Positions 45,033 to 55,506 of a stretch of 64,000 bases of DNA are shown here, one piece after another. Below the pieces are notes generated by a model. It saw only the letters and a program-made list of their open reading frames with translations. It had not been told where the DNA came from and did no database searches. Source of the DNA: Bacteroides caecigallinarum. Its GTDB lineage: Bacteria; Bacteroidota; Bacteroidia; Bacteroidales; Bacteroidaceae. Location: assembly GCF_021531075.1 (NCBI RefSeq), contig NZ_JADYTJ010000011.1, positions 1 through 64,000 of the forward strand. Direction: 5' to 3'. Position numbers and translations under genes: made by a program. How positions within the stretch are numbered: the stretch's first letter is position 1; each line of letters opens with the position of its first letter.

Positions 45033-47429
45033 ATGAATGGATTTAAGAAATCTTCTTCTCAAAAGAAACCCTTGTTGCAAGGGTTTCTTTTGGATTTTAA
45101 AAAGGGGAAAACAATTATTTGTTTGGTTGCCCTACTAATGCTGGCAACCGCAAAGACTTCAGCGTCCGATAATAATCCGGTTGCCAACCCTGAAGCGGTG
45201 GTGATTTGCGGAAAAGCGCGCTTCACTGTTCTTACACCGGAAATGATTCGCATTGAATACAGTGCTAAAGGTATATTTGAGGACCAAGCTACGTTTACCG
45301 TAACCAATCGTAGGCTGAAGGTGCCACGTTTCAGGAAGAGGGAAGACAATACGTATTTGTATATAGTTACCGATAAGGTAAGGTTGAAATATCGCAAAAG
45401 TACAAATCCGGTGACAACTCCTGCCTCTCCTGAAAATCTGACCATAACTATCGATAACAATGGATGTGAGTCTGTGTGGTATCCCGGTAAATCAGATTCG
45501 TTGAATCTTAAAGGTACCTGCCGCACTCTTGACGGAAGTAATGGAGATAATAAGCGTGCCGAAATGGAGAACGGATTGATATCACGTTCCGGATGGGCTG
45601 TCATAGACGATTCATGGGCTGCCATACGCTCTGACGGTGGGCGTTCTTATGCTCTCCGGCCCAATGCGGATATGGAGTTTGACTGGTGGGCGGAACGCTC
45701 CGATACGGATGCTCTTGACATCTATTATCTGGGTTATGGTAATGATTATAAGAAAGCTATTTCCGACTACACTAAAATTGCGGGTAAGATACCATTGCCG
45801 CCCGATTATGTATTCGGATATTGGTATAGCAAATACTCTGCTTATTCGGCAGATGACTACCGCCGGATTATGTCTGAAATCAAGGATAATAAGATTCCTG
45901 CCGATGTAATGATTCTGGATATGGATTGGCACTGGAACGTAGGAAATGGACAATCCGGAGATAAAGGTGGTTGGACAGGATGGTCGTGGAATACCAATCT
46001 GATACCGAATCCTAAGGGCTTGCTCCGGGATATCCATGATAATAATTTTAAGATTGCCCTTAATCTTCATCCTGCCGACGGTATAAACAAGAATGAATCG
46101 CCTGTCTATTTCGCGGCAATGAACTCGGAACTTAATGGTAAGTATCTTAACGACAAAAAAGATAATATCTCTTGGAGCATTGACTATACGGACTTTACAA
46201 AATCATTCTTTAAAAATATCATCCGTAATCACGAAAGTGAGGGAGTTGACTTCTGGTGGATTGACTGGCAGCAACATCTTACAAGCAATAATACTTACGG
46301 ATTGAGTGAAACATTCTGGTGCAATCATATATTCTTTAACGATATGGCGAGAAAACGTACAGACCGCAGACCTGTAATTTTCCACCGTTGGGGAGGCTTG
46401 GGCAGCCATCGTTATCAGATTGGTTTTTCGGGCGATGCTCTTATAAACTTTCAGACTCTTGGCTTCCAACCTTATTTTACGGCTACAGCTTCGAATGTAG
46501 GGTATGGTTATTGGGGGCACGATCTTGGCGGACATGCATTCACAGATGAGAGTATTGTAAATGATCCGGAACTTGTACTTCGTTGGATACAATTCGGAGT
46601 GTTTACACCGATTTTCCGTACACATGCGACAAACGATGCACGCATAGAACGTCGAATTTGGAAGTTTGATAATTTTCCGACGATGCTTGAGGCGGTACGG
46701 CTTCGCTACTCGCTTTTTCCCTATCTCTACACTATGGCCCGTAAAGCTTATGATACCGGTATATCTGTTTGCCGTCCTCTGTATTATGAATATCCGGAGA
46801 GTGAGGAAGCTTATGTCTATGAGAACGAGTATTTTTTCGGTGATGATATCCTTGTAGCTCCTATCACTGAAGCTGCTGTTGATGGTATCAGTGCCAAGGA
46901 AATCTGGTTTCCTGAAGGAAAATGGTGGAGCGTATCTACCAATGAACTTATTGAGGGACCGTGTAAAAAGGTTATGAATTTCACACACGAGCAAATACCC
47001 TATTTTTTCAGACAAGGGGCTATCATACCCTACAACCCTCCTACTGTAATGAATGTTACCGAACGTCCGGATAATCTAATCCTGAATATTGTAGCCGGTT
47101 CTGATGGTGAAAGTTCTTTATATGAAGACAGTGGAGATAATAGTGATTATGCCACTATGTACTCTACAACAGCTCTGAAACAAATAGCTGATGGAAATAG
47201 AGGTAAGTATATTATTTCTGCACGTCGGGGTAATTATAAGGGTGGCGTGTCTGTACGTTCATATACGTTGCGGATATTTGATACTGCCGCACCCGTATCC
47301 GTAAAGGTGAACGGTAATACTGCTGTATCGTATGTTTATGACAAAGATAAAAGATGTACTACGGTCGAGGTTCCTGCCATAAAATGCTCCACAGGAGTTA
47401 AAGTTGAAGTTATCTATTCGAAAGAATAG
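45033..47429 (+). CDS. GH31 alpha-glucosidase-type hydrolase
   Basis: Up to 798 residues from the ATG at 45033. A hydrophobic segment at about 28-40 (IICLVALLMLATA) looks like a signal peptide preceded by an unusually long N-region. The barrel shows ILDMDWHWN, nucleophile Asp411 in WWIDWQQ, and acid/base Asp468 in GFSGDA. A GH31 distal domain and a DUF5110-like end follow. It probably removes glucose from alpha-glucan oligosaccharides. A terminator-like hairpin (45060-45092) lies inside the first 20 codons; a TTG at 45090 would give a start after it and a better signal peptide. The start is therefore uncertain, the family is not. Confidence 0.88.
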   Translation: MNGFKKSSSQKKPLLQGFLLDFKKGKTIICLVALLMLATAKTSASDNNPVANPEAVVICGKARFTVLTPEMIRIEYSAKGIFEDQATFTVTNRRLKVPRFRKREDNTYLYIVTDKVRLKYRKSTNPVTTPASPENLTITIDNNGCESVWYPGKSDSLNLKGTCRTLDGSNGDNKRAEMENGLISRSGWAVIDDSWAAIRSDGGRSYALRPNADMEFDWWAERSDTDALDIYYLGYGNDYKKAISDYTKIAGKIPLPPDYVFGYWYSKYSAYSADDYRRIMSEIKDNKIPADVMILDMDWHWNVGNGQSGDKGGWTGWSWNTNLIPNPKGLLRDIHDNNFKIALNLHPADGINKNESPVYFAAMNSELNGKYLNDKKDNISWSIDYTDFTKSFFKNIIRNHESEGVDFWWIDWQQHLTSNNTYGLSETFWCNHIFFNDMARKRTDRRPVIFHRWGGLGSHRYQIGFSGDALINFQTLGFQPYFTATASNVGYGYWGHDLGGHAFTDESIVNDPELVLRWIQFGVFTPIFRTHATNDARIERRIWKFDNFPTMLEAVRLRYSLFPYLYTMARKAYDTGISVCRPLYYEYPESEEAYVYENEYFFGDDILVAPITEAAVDGISAKEIWFPEGKWWSVSTNELIEGPCKKVMNFTHEQIPYFFRQGAIIPYNPPTVMNVTERPDNLILNIVAGSDGESSLYEDSGDNSDYATMYSTTALKQIADGNRGKYIISARRGNYKGGVSVRSYTLRIFDTAAPVSVKVNGNTAVSYVYDKDKRCTTVEVPAIKCSTGVKVEVIYSKE
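45060..45092 (+). terminator. Perfect 15-base hairpin at the 5' end of GH31
   Basis: CAAAAGAAACCCTTG pairs exactly with 45078-45092 around a TTG loop. A-rich 5' arm and T-rich 3' arm make it look like an intrinsic terminator. It overlaps the first codons of the longest GH31 reading frame, so it may be a partial terminator or attenuator between GH97 and GH31. Confidence 0.65.
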
Positions 47430-47437
47430 ATAACTTC
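47406..47437 (+). terminator. 14-base hairpin spanning the GH31 stop codon
   Basis: GAAGTTATCTATTC (47406-47419) pairs exactly with 47424-47437 around a GAAA loop. The TAG stop (47427-47429) is inside the stem. A short T-run follows near 47445. Likely terminator or 3'-end stabiliser. Confidence 0.6.
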
Positions 47438-47673
47438 AAATCTGTTTTTGAATACGCTATTGTCGAAAGATATTTTTCGGCAGTTGCATTTTTTATAATG
47501 TTCGCTTTTGCGCGGACAGTTGTTCGGAAATGAACACAGCTTTGTTTTAAATAATCGTTGATTTTCAGTTGTTTATAAGTTTGGCACAGCAATTGACTAT
47601 ATATAGCCGAAGGCGCTCGGCAAAGAAAGCCTGAATAACTCAAACTAATAATAACAATAAAAACATAACGATT

Positions 47674-48732
47674 ATGAAGACAAATGTAATTCTTAAGGCA
47701 GTGGTAATGGTAGCGGTAGTAATGGCAAGCGTATTAAACTTCTCTGCGAATGCAATGAATCCTACGGATTACGTAAAGAACGAGGAAATGAGCGGCGAAC
47801 TGGTAACAGCCCGGACAATCTTCCGTAATGAGGATGGTTATTTATTCCGTCACCTGCGTTATACTTATGGCTATGACAATGAGAATCGTGTAATCAGCAA
47901 AGAAGCTTCCAAATGGGACAGTGTAAAAGAAGCATGGGTTCCTTACTTCAAGCTGGATATCGAATATACGGGTGATGAGGTTTCTTTGAGCTATGCCCGT
48001 TGGAACTCCAAGGACAATATAGCGAATGCAGTGTTGAGTGCATTAGGTAAGAATCCTGATGTTCCGGCATTTGAAATGTACACAGAGGTTATACAAAACT
48101 CTGTTATAGATTTGATAAAAGCAGGTAGAATCAAATTTGGTAGCACATGTTCTTTGAGTGTGACAAATGACTGTTTGCAAGATATTTATGATAATATTGA
48201 TTTTTTCCGCGACAAACTTGTGTTGCGCCCTTCTGAAATTTCAAACTGTCCGGAAGTGGTACGTCGTCTTGGGGTCATTTCAATGAATACAGCCATTGAA
48301 GCCGATATTTACGGTAACGTAAACTCTACACATATCTGCGGAACTAAGATGATGAACGGTATCGGGGGCTCTGGTTATTTTACACGCAGTGCTTATATTT
48401 CTATATTCTCTTGTCCTTCTACAGCAAAAGGTGGTTGCATCAGTTCTATTGTTCCTATGGTATCGCATCAGGACCACAGCGAACATTCTGTAAATGTAAT
48501 CATAACGGAACAAGGTATAGCTGATTTGCGTGGAAAAAGTCCTATGGAACGTGCAAAGACTGTTATTGAAAATTGTGCTCATCCTGATTATAAACAATTG
48601 TTGTGGGATTATCTCAAGATAGCTAGCAAGGGGCAGACCAGCCACAGCCTTTCTGCAGCATTGGGAATGCATGAAGTGTTCCTCGATAAAGGGGATATGC
48701 GTTTGACGGATTGGGCAGAGTTTAAGAGATAA
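47674..48732 (+). pseudogene. Chimera: DUF3836-type N-terminus fused in frame to the tail of a CoA-transferase
   Basis: Residues 1-114 have a signal peptide (cleavage near SANA) and a beta-rich sequence (GYLFRHLRYTYGYDNENRVISKE) of the DUF3836 type, small exported Bacteroides proteins of unknown function. Residues 115-352 equal residues 262-499 of the CoA-transferase at 23792, with six changes including Asp382 to Tyr in the glycine loop GIGGSGDF. The join falls at CAATATAGC, shared by both copies. The product would be exported, and a half CoA-transferase cannot fold normally, so both halves are probably non-functional. The frame is open by chance. Confidence 0.85.
48016..48732 (+). repeat. 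Second copy of the CoA-transferase 3' end (partner at 24575-25291)
   Basis: 717 bases align without gaps to 24575-25291. By eye roughly one base in nine differs, nearly all at silent positions. Sequences beyond both ends do not match. The copies enclose the whole second utilization locus as direct repeats. Confidence 0.9.
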
Positions 48733-48761
48733 ATAAAAGAATTGTCATAAAACAATATTAG

Positions 48762-48813
48762 GCGGCAACAAGAATTAAAGTATATTATACTTTGTTCCTT
48801 GTTGCTGCTTTTT
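48762..48813 (+). terminator. Terminator before leuS
   Basis: GCGGCAACAAG and CTTGTTGCTGC pair with one mismatch, with an inner AAAGTATA/TATACTTT stem, then T5. It probably belonged to the original CoA-transferase gene. Confidence 0.8.
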
Positions 48814-48858
48814 GCTTTCATTCTATTGTCTTTTGGAGTATCTTTATTTTTTTTATTG

Positions 48859-48866
48859 TATCTTTG
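48859..48866 (+). promoter_or_regulatory. Candidate -7 element of leuS
   Basis: TATCTTTG (TAnnTTTG) 50 bases before the ATG; a TTTG at 48832 is 23 bases upstream, longer than the ideal 19. Confidence 0.55.
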
Positions 48867-48916
48867 CAAACAAATTGGATAAATAACGTAAAATCAAATA
48901 TATAAAGTACATCGCT

Positions 48917-51751
48917 ATGGAATATAATTTCAGGGAGATAGAAAAAAAATGGCAACAGAAGTGGGTGGAAAACAAGACCTACAAAGTTACAGAAGATGAA
49001 TCAAAAAAGAAGTTTTATGTGTTGAATATGTTCCCTTATCCGTCGGGAGCAGGACTTCACGTAGGTCACCCGCTGGGATATATTGCCAGCGATATATATG
49101 CCCGATACAAGCGACTTCAGGGTTTCAATGTTCTTAATCCGATGGGTTACGATGCTTACGGACTGCCTGCAGAACAGTATGCTATCCAGACAGGACAACA
49201 TCCGGCTGTAACTACTGCTGCTAACATTGCACGCTATCGTGAACAGCTTGACAAGATTGGTTTTTGCTTTGACTGGGACCGCGAAGTTCGTACTTGCGAA
49301 CCTGATTATTATCATTGGACACAGTGGGCTTTCCAGAAGATGTTCAACAGTTATTATTGCAATTCATGCGGTAAGGCTCAGCCTATCGAAAACTTAGTTA
49401 AGGCTTTTGAGACAAAAGGTACTGAAGGTATTGATGCTGCTTGCAGCGAAGAATTGAACTTTACAGCCGAGGAATGGAATGCTAAATCAGAAAAGGAACA
49501 ACAGGAAATCCTGATGAACTACCGTATTGCTTATCTTGGAGAAACTATGGTGAACTGGTGTCCTGCACTGGGTACTGTATTGGCCAACGATGAGGTAGTA
49601 GACGGTGTGTCTGAACGTGGTGGTCATCCTGTAGTACAGAAGAAAATGCGTCAGTGGTGCTTGAGAGTTTCTGCTTATGCACAGAGATTGCTAGACGGAC
49701 TTGAAACTGTTGACTGGACTGACTCTCTGAAAGAGACACAGCGTAACTGGATTGGCCGTTCTGAAGGTGCTGAGGTGCGCTTCAAGGTTAAGGATAGTGA
49801 CATGGAATTTACTATCTTCACTACTCGTGCAGATACTATGTTTGGTGTAACTTTCATGGTTCTTGCTCCTGAGAGTGAACTTGTTCCACAACTCACTACT
49901 GAGGCTCAGAAAGCTGAAGTTGAGGCTTATCTTGACCGTACAAAGAAACGTACTGAACGCGAACGTATAGCAGACCGCCGCGTAACAGGTGTGTTCAGTG
50001 GATCATATGCAGTAAATCCGTTCACTGGTGATGCTGTACCTATCTGGATAAGTGATTATGTACTTGCAGGTTATGGTACAGGTGCAATCATGGCAGTTCC
50101 TGCTCACGACAGCCGTGACTATGCTTTTGCAAAACATTTCAACTTGCCTATCGTTCCGTTGGTTGAAGGATGTGACGTCAGCGAAGAAAGTTTCGATGCC
50201 AAGGAAGGTATCGTTTGCAACTCTCCAAAGGCAGGTGTAACTCCATATTGCGACTTGAACCTTAACGGTCTTACAATCAAGGAAGCTATTGCTGCTACAA
50301 AGAAATACGTAAAGGAACATAACCTGGGACGTGTAAAGGTTAATTTCCGTCTGCGTGACGCAATTTTCTCACGTCAGCGTTACTGGGGTGAGCCATTCCC
50401 AGTTTACTACAAGGACGGTATGCCATATATGATTGACGAAAGTAAATTGCCTTTGCAATTGCCTGAAGTTGCCAAATTCCTTCCTACCGAGTCTGGCGAA
50501 CCTCCATTGGGACATGCTACTAAATGGGCGTGGGATGTAAATGCCGGTGAGGTGGTTGAAAACTCCAAGATAGACAATGTAAACGTATTCCCTCTGGAAC
50601 TTAATACAATGCCTGGCTTTGCAGGTTCAAGCGCATACTATCTGCGCTATATGGATCCACACAATGATAAGGCTCTTGTTTCGGAAAAGGCTGACAAATA
50701 CTGGCAGAATGTTGACCTCTATGTAGGTGGTACTGAACATGCTACAGGTCACTTGATATATTCTCGTTTTTGGAACAAGTTCCTGTTCGACCTCGGCGTA
50801 AGTGTTAAGGAAGAACCATTCCAGAAACTTGTAAATCAGGGTATGATTCAGGGACGAAGCAATTTCGTATATCGTATTAAGGATACAAATACATTCGTTT
50901 CTCTTGGATTGAAAGACCAGTATGATGTAACTCCTCTTCATGTTGATGTAAATATCGTATCAAACGATGTTCTCGATGTTGAGGCATTCAAGAACTGGCG
51001 TCCTGAATATAACAATGCCGAATTTATCCTTGAAGATGGCAAGTATGTATGCGGATGGGCAGTTGAGAAGATGAGTAAGTCTATGTACAACGTAGTAAAC
51101 CCGGATATGATTGTTGAACGTTACGGAGCCGATACATTGCGTATGTACGAAATGTTCCTTGGTCCTATCGAACAGTCTAAGCCTTGGGATACTAACGGTA
51201 TCGACGGTGTTCATCGCTTCCTTAAGAAATTGTGGAGCCTGTTCTACAACCGTAACGACGAATTCCTTCCACAGGACGGCGATGCAACAAAAGAAGAACT
51301 AAAGGCTGTACACAAACTGATTAAGAAAGTGACTGGAGACATCGAGACATTCTCTTACAATACTTCAATCAGTGCGTTTATGATTTGTGTGAACGAGCTT
51401 ACTTCATTGAAATGCCGCAACAAGGCTGTGTTGAGTGACCTTGTAGTTGTTATAGCTCCATTCGCTCCACATTTGGCAGAAGAACTTTGGGCAGCACTTG
51501 GAAATACAACATCGGTTTGTGATGCTCAGTGGCCTGCATTCAACGAAGACTATCTGAAAGAAGATACAGTGAAATATACAATTTCTTTCAACGGAAAGGC
51601 TCGTTTCACTATGGAATTTGCAGCCGATGCAGATAATGATACAATACAGTCTGCGGTTCTTGCCGACGAACAGTCTCAGAAATGGATTGAGGGTAAGACT
51701 CCAAAGAAGGTGATTATCGTTCCAAAGAAGATTGTAAACATTGTATTATAA
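48917..51751 (+). CDS. leuS: Leucine--tRNA ligase
   Basis: A 944-residue class I aminoacyl-tRNA synthetase charging tRNA-Leu. HVGH (residues 48-51) is the HIGH motif and KMSKS is at 718-722. Between them lies the CP1 editing domain (about 220-430), and the anticodon-binding domain follows to the C-terminus. Length is normal for Bacteroidales. Codons look like those of a highly expressed gene. yitT-like and rdgB genes follow closely (11 and 3 bases), so the three are probably one operon. Confidence 0.98.
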   Translation: MEYNFREIEKKWQQKWVENKTYKVTEDESKKKFYVLNMFPYPSGAGLHVGHPLGYIASDIYARYKRLQGFNVLNPMGYDAYGLPAEQYAIQTGQHPAVTTAANIARYREQLDKIGFCFDWDREVRTCEPDYYHWTQWAFQKMFNSYYCNSCGKAQPIENLVKAFETKGTEGIDAACSEELNFTAEEWNAKSEKEQQEILMNYRIAYLGETMVNWCPALGTVLANDEVVDGVSERGGHPVVQKKMRQWCLRVSAYAQRLLDGLETVDWTDSLKETQRNWIGRSEGAEVRFKVKDSDMEFTIFTTRADTMFGVTFMVLAPESELVPQLTTEAQKAEVEAYLDRTKKRTERERIADRRVTGVFSGSYAVNPFTGDAVPIWISDYVLAGYGTGAIMAVPAHDSRDYAFAKHFNLPIVPLVEGCDVSEESFDAKEGIVCNSPKAGVTPYCDLNLNGLTIKEAIAATKKYVKEHNLGRVKVNFRLRDAIFSRQRYWGEPFPVYYKDGMPYMIDESKLPLQLPEVAKFLPTESGEPPLGHATKWAWDVNAGEVVENSKIDNVNVFPLELNTMPGFAGSSAYYLRYMDPHNDKALVSEKADKYWQNVDLYVGGTEHATGHLIYSRFWNKFLFDLGVSVKEEPFQKLVNQGMIQGRSNFVYRIKDTNTFVSLGLKDQYDVTPLHVDVNIVSNDVLDVEAFKNWRPEYNNAEFILEDGKYVCGWAVEKMSKSMYNVVNPDMIVERYGADTLRMYEMFLGPIEQSKPWDTNGIDGVHRFLKKLWSLFYNRNDEFLPQDGDATKEELKAVHKLIKKVTGDIETFSYNTSISAFMICVNELTSLKCRNKAVLSDLVVVIAPFAPHLAEELWAALGNTTSVCDAQWPAFNEDYLKEDTVKYTISFNGKARFTMEFAADADNDTIQSAVLADEQSQKWIEGKTPKKVIIVPKKIVNIVL

Positions 51752-51762
51752 TTTTTAAATAG

Positions 51763-52659
51763 ATGGAGATAGCATTAATGAAAAAACTTGGCCGGGAATC
51801 TAAGGATTACCTGGCCATCACTTTTGGTCTGATGTGTTATGCATTAGGTTGGGCAGCGTTTATGCTTCCATATCAGATTACTACAGGTGGTGCAACCGGT
51901 ATATGCGCAATAATATATTATGTCACAGGTATAGAAATACAAGTATCATATTTTATTCTTAATGCCATATTGATGGGGTTTGCACTTAAGATACTTGGTC
52001 CGAAGTTCAGTATAAAGACAATATTTGCCATTATTGTTCTTACATTCTTTTTATGGTTTTTTCAGCGACTTCTGGAAGGAGATGACGGAAAACTGCCATT
52101 GTTACTAGGTCCCGGTCAGGATTTTATGGCATGTGTCATAGGAGCAGGTCTCCTTGGTTTCGGTATAGGAATAGTATTCTGCAATAACGGTAGCACAGGT
52201 GGTACCGACATCATAGCATGGATTATAAACAAGTATAAGGATGTGACTTTGGGAAGAATGATAATGTATTGCGATATTGTGATAATATCTTCCTGTTATT
52301 TTATTTTCCATGACTGGAGACGAGTCCTGTTTGGCTTTTGTGTATTGTTTATTATGAGTATCGTGATAGACTATGTAGTAAACAGCGCCCGTCAGTCTGT
52401 TCAGTTCCTTATATTTTCAAGAAAACATGACGAGATTGCTGAAGGAATATCCACTCAGATTAACCGTGGAGTAACTCTTTTGGATGGTAAGGGATGGTAT
52501 AGCAAACAGGATATAAAGGTTGTGGTTGTTCTTGCCAAGAAAAGTCAGTCGCTTGATATTTTCCGATTGGTGAAAGATATTGACCCTAATGCTTTTATTT
52601 CCCAAAGTAATGTTGTCGGAGTTTACGGTGAAGGTTTTGATCCATTGAAAGTTAAGTAA
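51763..52659 (+). CDS. YitT family membrane protein (DUF161/DUF2179)
   Basis: A 298-residue inner-membrane protein with five to six helices in the first 210 residues (for example ITFGLMCYALGWAAFMLP and TIFAIIVLTFFLWFF), the glycine-rich phrases ITTGGATGICAII and NNGSTGGTDIIAWI typical of the family, and a soluble C-terminal DUF2179 domain (about 215-295). The first Met is used; Met6 (51778) is equally likely. The function is unknown, with a transport role often assumed. It sits between leuS and rdgB. Confidence 0.88.
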   Translation: MEIALMKKLGRESKDYLAITFGLMCYALGWAAFMLPYQITTGGATGICAIIYYVTGIEIQVSYFILNAILMGFALKILGPKFSIKTIFAIIVLTFFLWFFQRLLEGDDGKLPLLLGPGQDFMACVIGAGLLGFGIGIVFCNNGSTGGTDIIAWIINKYKDVTLGRMIMYCDIVIISSCYFIFHDWRRVLFGFCVLFIMSIVIDYVVNSARQSVQFLIFSRKHDEIAEGISTQINRGVTLLDGKGWYSKQDIKVVVVLAKKSQSLDIFRLVKDIDPNAFISQSNVVGVYGEGFDPLKVK

Positions 52660-52662
52660 ATT

Positions 52663-53238
52663 ATGAAGAAACTTGTTTTTGCAACAAATAACGCACATAA
52701 GCTTGAGGAAATCCGTGCTATATTAGGCAATAAGGTAGAGATTCTGAGCCTCAATGATATAAACTGTCATGCCGATATCCCTGAAACAGCAGATACGCTG
52801 CAAGGTAACGCTGCATTGAAGGCACAGTATATATATGAGAATTATGGTCTTGACTGTTTTGCCGATGACACAGGCCTTGAGGTTGAGGCTCTGAACGGTG
52901 CTCCCGGAATTTATTCTGCCAGATATGCAGGAGGAGAAGGGCATGACTCTGAAGCCAACATGAAGAAATTGCTTTCAGAAATGCAGGATAAGGATAACCG
53001 AAAGGCACGTTTCCGTACCGTTATCTGTCTGATAGAAGGTGGTGAGGAACATTTCTTCGAAGGAATAGTAAACGGTAGCATAATTCGTGAGAGAAAAGGC
53101 GGAGCCGGTTTCGGCTATGATCCGGTATTCATGCCAGATGGTTATTCTGAGACTTTTGCAGAGATGGGTAATGACGAAAAGAATAAGATAAGTCATCGTG
53201 CAAGGGCGGTAAAGAAACTTTGCGAATATTTATTATAA
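52663..53238 (+). CDS. rdgB: XTP/dITP diphosphatase (RdgB/HAM1)
   Basis: A 191-residue Ham1-family pyrophosphatase that removes non-canonical purine nucleotides (dITP, XTP) from the pool. [12 protein letters not shown] (7-18), [25 protein letters not shown] (67-91), GFGYDPVF (about 146-153) and SHRARA near the end are the standard motifs. Length is normal. It starts 3 bases after the yitT-like gene and ends before a bidirectional terminator. Confidence 0.95.
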   Translation: MKKLVFATNNAHKLEEIRAILGNKVEILSLNDINCHADIPETADTLQGNAALKAQYIYENYGLDCFADDTGLEVEALNGAPGIYSARYAGGEGHDSEANMKKLLSEMQDKDNRKARFRTVICLIEGGEEHFFEGIVNGSIIRERKGGAGFGYDPVFMPDGYSETFAEMGNDEKNKISHRARAVKKLCEYLL

Positions 53239-53240
53239 AA

Positions 53241-53275
53241 ACAAAAAAGTCAGAGATAACCTCTGACTTTTTTGT
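53241..53275. terminator. Bidirectional terminator between rdgB and rnr
   Basis: A perfect 15-base stem (53241-53255 with 53261-53275, containing GTCAGAG/CTCTGAC), 5-base loop, and A6/T6 tracts on both sides, between convergent genes. Confidence 0.92.
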
Positions 53276-53292
53276 TTTATTAGATAATGATT

Positions 53293-55440
53293 TTATTCCG
53301 CCAGCACGAAATCCAGCTGTTTCTTTTCCAGGTTTGCGCGTGCCACCTTTATTTTTATTGCATCGCCAAGGCTGAATTTCTGATGATGACGTCTGCCGAT
53401 AAGGCAATAGTTCTTTTCGTCGAACTCGTAATAGTCATTGCCCAGGTCACGCATAGCTACCATACCCTCGCATTTGTTTTCGTTTATCTCGACATAGATG
53501 CCCCATTCGGTTACTCCGGAGATTACTCCATCATATGCGGTTCCGATATGTTCGCTCATGAATTCCACCTGCTTGTATTTTATTGAAGCGCGTTCTGCAC
53601 TTGCAGCAGTCTGTTCCATTGCAGAGCTGTGTTCGCACATACTTTCGTATTTGTCGGCCTGTGCACTACGTCCTCCGTCCAAATAGCGTGTCAGCAGACG
53701 ATGAACCATAAGGTCAGGATAACGGCGTATAGGCGAAGTGAAATGAGTATAATAATCGAATGCCAGACCATAGTGGCCGATATTGTGTATTGAGTATCGT
53801 GCTTTCTGCATTGAGCGCAAAGATACTGTCTCCACCAGGTTCTGTTCGCCCTTTCCGTTTACATCCTTCAACAGACGGTTGATAGACTTAGATACTTCGG
53901 TTTTTGTTCCGCTGGTACGGATTTTATATCCGAAGCGTGCGATAAACTGGTTAAGGTTGTCCAGCTTGTCAGGGTCAGGCAGGTCATGGATACGATATGG
54001 GAATACTTTTGCCTTTTTGTTCTTTGGCACTTTCCCAATATGTTCTGCAACGGTACGGTTTGCCAGAAGCATGAACTCCTCTATCAGCTTGTTGGCTTCC
54101 TTCGATTGCTTGAAATAAACGCTTAACGGTTTGCCTTTCTCATCTATTTCGAATCTTACTTCACATCTGTCGAAGTCGATAGCTCCTGCAGCAAGACGTT
54201 TTTCGCGGAGTATCTGTGCCAGCTTGTTAAGTTCAAGCACTTCTTCCTTGAAATCACCTTCACCGGTTTCTATAATATTCTGAGCCTCTTCGTATGTGAA
54301 ACGTCTGTCGGATTTTATCACTGTATGTCTGATGCGATAGTTCTTGACTTCTGCTTTATCGTTCATATCGAATATTACAGAGTAAGCCAGTTTCTCTTCG
54401 TTAGGACGTAGTGAGCAGATGAAGTTACACAGACGTTCCGGCAACATAGGTATCGTACGGTCCACAAGATAGACAGATGTGGCACGTTTCAGTGCTTCCT
54501 TGTCTATGATGCTGCCTTCCTTGACATAATGTGAAACATCGGCAATATGTACTCCTACTTCCCAAAGTCCAGGTTTCAGTTGTCTTATGGAGAGAGCATC
54601 GTCAAAGTCCTTTGCGTCCTTAGGGTCGATTGTGAATGTGGTGATATTGCGGAAATCCTCACGTTCGGCATAATCCTCTTTTGTTATTTCTGCCGAGAGC
54701 TTTTCTGCTGCAGCTTCTACTGACTGTGGATAAGTATAAGGCAATCCGTATTCAGCCAGTATGGCATGCATTTCAGTATTGTTGTCGCCAGCCTGTCCAA
54801 GTACATCTATAACCTCACCGAAAGGGTTCTTCGCTTCGTCAGGCCATTCTGTAATTTTTACTACGGCTTTGTCTCCATTCTTCGCTCCTTTCAGTTTTTC
54901 TTTAGGTATAAAGATGTCATTGGCAAGTGTACTGGTTTCTGTGATGAGGAAAGCATAGTTCTTCGATACCTTAAGTGTACCCACAAAAGTAGCTTTTGCT
55001 CTGTCAAGGATTTCTATCACCTGACCTTCAATCTTCTGTTTCTTGCATTTTGCACATAGGGAAATCTTTACTTTGTCATTGTTCATGGCATGAGCCGAGT
55101 TCCTTTCAGCAATAAAGATAGGTTCCCCGCCATCGTCAGGTATAAACGAGTTTTTACCGTTACTTTTGCGTATGAAGGTTCCTGTCATAATCTGACCTCT
55201 GTCATTCAGTTTCCATCTTCCTTTTTCGGCTTCAATCAGGAAGTTGTCTTCTGCCATATCCTTCACTATGTCGGTACATAGCATTTTAGTAGGATGTGAT
55301 GTTAGTTTCAGTCCTAGGAATAATTGCTTAAGGCTTATAGCCTCAGTCGGTTTATTGCGGAAATAGTTTATGATGAGTTCCGACATCTCTTTTTTCTTCA
55401 TTCTTTTTCCGCCTTTCTTTTCTTTTTTATTTTTAGCCAT
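53293..55440 (-). CDS. rnr: Ribonuclease R
   Basis: A 715-residue RNase II/R family 3'-5' exoribonuclease. A lysine-rich N-terminus (KKEKKGGKRMKKKE) leads to a winged-helix part, cold-shock OB domains (about 85-220), the RNB catalytic domain with IDPKDAKDFDDA (metal-binding Asp272, 278, 280 and 281), and a C-terminal S1 domain (about 625-710, YDGVISGVTEWGIYVEI). It degrades structured RNA. The gene is single and convergent with the leuS operon. Confidence 0.95.
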   Translation of the reverse strand: MAKNKKEKKGGKRMKKKEMSELIINYFRNKPTEAISLKQLFLGLKLTSHPTKMLCTDIVKDMAEDNFLIEAEKGRWKLNDRGQIMTGTFIRKSNGKNSFIPDDGGEPIFIAERNSAHAMNNDKVKISLCAKCKKQKIEGQVIEILDRAKATFVGTLKVSKNYAFLITETSTLANDIFIPKEKLKGAKNGDKAVVKITEWPDEAKNPFGEVIDVLGQAGDNNTEMHAILAEYGLPYTYPQSVEAAAEKLSAEITKEDYAEREDFRNITTFTIDPKDAKDFDDALSIRQLKPGLWEVGVHIADVSHYVKEGSIIDKEALKRATSVYLVDRTIPMLPERLCNFICSLRPNEEKLAYSVIFDMNDKAEVKNYRIRHTVIKSDRRFTYEEAQNIIETGEGDFKEEVLELNKLAQILREKRLAAGAIDFDRCEVRFEIDEKGKPLSVYFKQSKEANKLIEEFMLLANRTVAEHIGKVPKNKKAKVFPYRIHDLPDPDKLDNLNQFIARFGYKIRTSGTKTEVSKSINRLLKDVNGKGEQNLVETVSLRSMQKARYSIHNIGHYGLAFDYYTHFTSPIRRYPDLMVHRLLTRYLDGGRSAQADKYESMCEHSSAMEQTAASAERASIKYKQVEFMSEHIGTAYDGVISGVTEWGIYVEINENKCEGMVAMRDLGNDYYEFDEKNYCLIGRRHHQKFSLGDAIKIKVARANLEKKQLDFVLAE

Positions 55441-55506
55441 AGCTATTCCTTTCTTTGTTAGTTTCTACAAAGTAAGCAAAATAAATGGAATAAAGATATA
55501 ATAGTT

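Noticed and set aside
46203-47015. A 270-codon minus-strand open frame opposite GH31
   Set aside because: Antisense to the conserved GH31 barrel, no signal, domain or start context.
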